A stretch of 64,000 nt of DNA from positions 1 through 64,000 of the forward strand of contig MCFG01000293.1 of NCBI GenBank assembly GCA_002104895.1. The letters run 5' to 3'. The notes beneath the pieces were generated by a model. The model made no database searches, was not told where the DNA came from, and worked only from the letters and a program-made list of their open reading frames with translations. The position numbers were made by a program, and so were the translations under genes. Source of the stretch: Anaeromyces robustus. Taxonomy: Eukaryota > Neocallimastigomycota > Neocallimastigomycetes > Neocallimastigales > Neocallimastigaceae. Shown piece by piece: positions 63,108 through 64,000 of the stretch (the stretch's first letter is position 1; the number at the start of each line of letters is the position of its first letter).

Positions 63108-63929
63108 ATTTTATTTATTTATTTATTTTTAATTGAAAATATTTCTTTATTGTAATAATAAGAATATTAAATATCTAATTATTTTTCTTTTATTATTATT
63201 ATTAAGAATAAAAGAAAAATAACTTTTTTTTATTATAATTTATATAAATTTATCTATCAATGATTTTTAATACTTTTTCTTTCCTTCCTTTTTTTTTATT
63301 TCACTCTTAATTTTTTTATTTATTTATTAATTTATTCTTTTTTTTTTTTTTAACTTTTAATTTTATTTTAAATTATATAAATTCAAACTAACTTGAAAAT
63401 AAAAATAAAAATAAAATAATGGTAAGTACATCTATATGGACTAGAGACTGTTGTAAATCATAAAAAAATTTATTATTTATTAGTATGTATAGGAATCATT
63501 TGACTTGACTTCCATAAAAAACATATATTTTTATAAAACTTTTTATAAAAATTAAAATTTTTTTATTTAAAATAAAAAAGTATATAAAGTATAAAACTGT
63601 GTAACTTTTTATATAATATATAATATATAATATATCATGGGTATTTAAAATAGAATATAAATGATATAAAAACATAAAAAAAAAAAAATAAAAAAAATAT
63701 GTTACATACATATTTTTTGTTTTGTTATGTTTTGTTTTGGTTTGTTTTTATTTATTTTTATATTTTTATTATTATTATTATTTTAATTATTATCAATTTA
63801 TATGTTTTTTTTTTTTTTTATTTAGTTAAAATACATACTTTTTATTAAATATAAAATACTTTTTTTTAATATGAATAAACTATATTTAAATATAAAAAAA
63901 TTTTTTTTTCTTGCTTGTATAATAATACA

Positions 63930-63931
<2 letters not shown>

Positions 63932-63963
<32 letters not shown>

Positions 63964-64000
63964 GCACACAATTTGTACGTCACTTTTATTGAATTTAAAT
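63932..64000 (-). mobile_element. Poly(A)-tailed retroposon, cut by window end (copy 3 of 3)
   Basis: T29 (63932-63960) followed by ATGGCACACAATTTGTACGT, then CACTTTTATTGAATTTAAAT to the last base. It is the same 3' end and orientation as the copy at 61.6 kb, differing by one or two bases. A short perfect hairpin CTTGTAT/ATACAAG (63914-63931) abuts the tail. The 5' part and any target-site duplication lie outside the window. Confidence 0.85.

Overview
The window is nuclear DNA of an extremely AT-rich eukaryote, most likely an anaerobic gut fungus (Neocallimastigomycota). The clearest evidence is a secreted GH43 glycosidase ending in two fungal (CBM10-type) dockerins, the module that builds fungal cellulosomes. 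Other evidence is short spliceosomal introns (GTAAGT/GTAAAT donors, TAG/AAG acceptors), long Asn and Thr homopolymers in proteins, islands of normal codon use in a sea of A/T, and several bacterial-looking intronless genes, as is common in rumen fungi. Genus and species cannot be told from the sequence alone.

Layout. 1-17.8 kb is mostly non-coding: A/T tracts, long (TAAA)n arrays and local tandem duplications, with two small membrane-protein genes (7.5 and 15.1 kb, minus strand). It also holds relics: a decayed unknown gene (1.1-1.9 kb), another near 10.6-11.1 kb, an ankyrin-repeat pseudogene (11.5 kb) and a decayed piece of 18S rRNA (12 kb). 17.9-22.3 kb is a four-exon Dicer-like gene (minus) with dimerisation domain, PAZ, two RNase III domains and dsRBD but no helicase. 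25.2-28.5 kb is a secreted alpha-amylase of the Bacillus AmyE type with extra starch-binding modules. Two tandem CPBP (CAAX protease-like) membrane proteins follow at 29.9 and 32.0 kb (minus). 33-38.6 kb is empty apart from repeats. 38.6-41.0 kb is the dockerin-bearing GH43. 42.6-44.4 kb (minus) is a three-exon type II membrane protein joining a SUEL-type galactose-binding lectin to a GT34-like glycosyltransferase. 45.6-49.0 kb is a large AAA+ ATPase read in two frames, with a sequence at the junction that resembles the yeast antizyme +1 frameshift site. 49.3-51.3 kb is an ankyrin-repeat protein with a decayed tail. 52.4-53.3 kb (minus) is a Cys-rich single-pass membrane protein, 54.8-55.7 kb (minus) a bacterial-type 3-hydroxyacyl-CoA dehydrogenase, and 58.4-59.7 kb (minus) a CE4 chitin/polysaccharide deacetylase that is probably GPI-anchored and carries Ser/Thr and N-glycosylation-sequon repeats. 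The last 3 kb holds two copies of a poly(A)-tailed retroposon also present at 14.5 kb; one has a perfect 12-bp target-site duplication.

Functionally, the amylase and GH43 are plant-polysaccharide enzymes, one free and one cellulosomal. The CE4 and the lectin-GT34 protein concern cell wall and glycoprotein glycans. Dicer marks an active RNAi pathway in a genome full of retroposon and repeat debris. No tRNA, intact rRNA, CRISPR or prokaryotic operon was found. All splice junctions were worked out by eye from GT/AG signals and reading-frame continuity; all family calls rest on recognised motifs, not on database searches.
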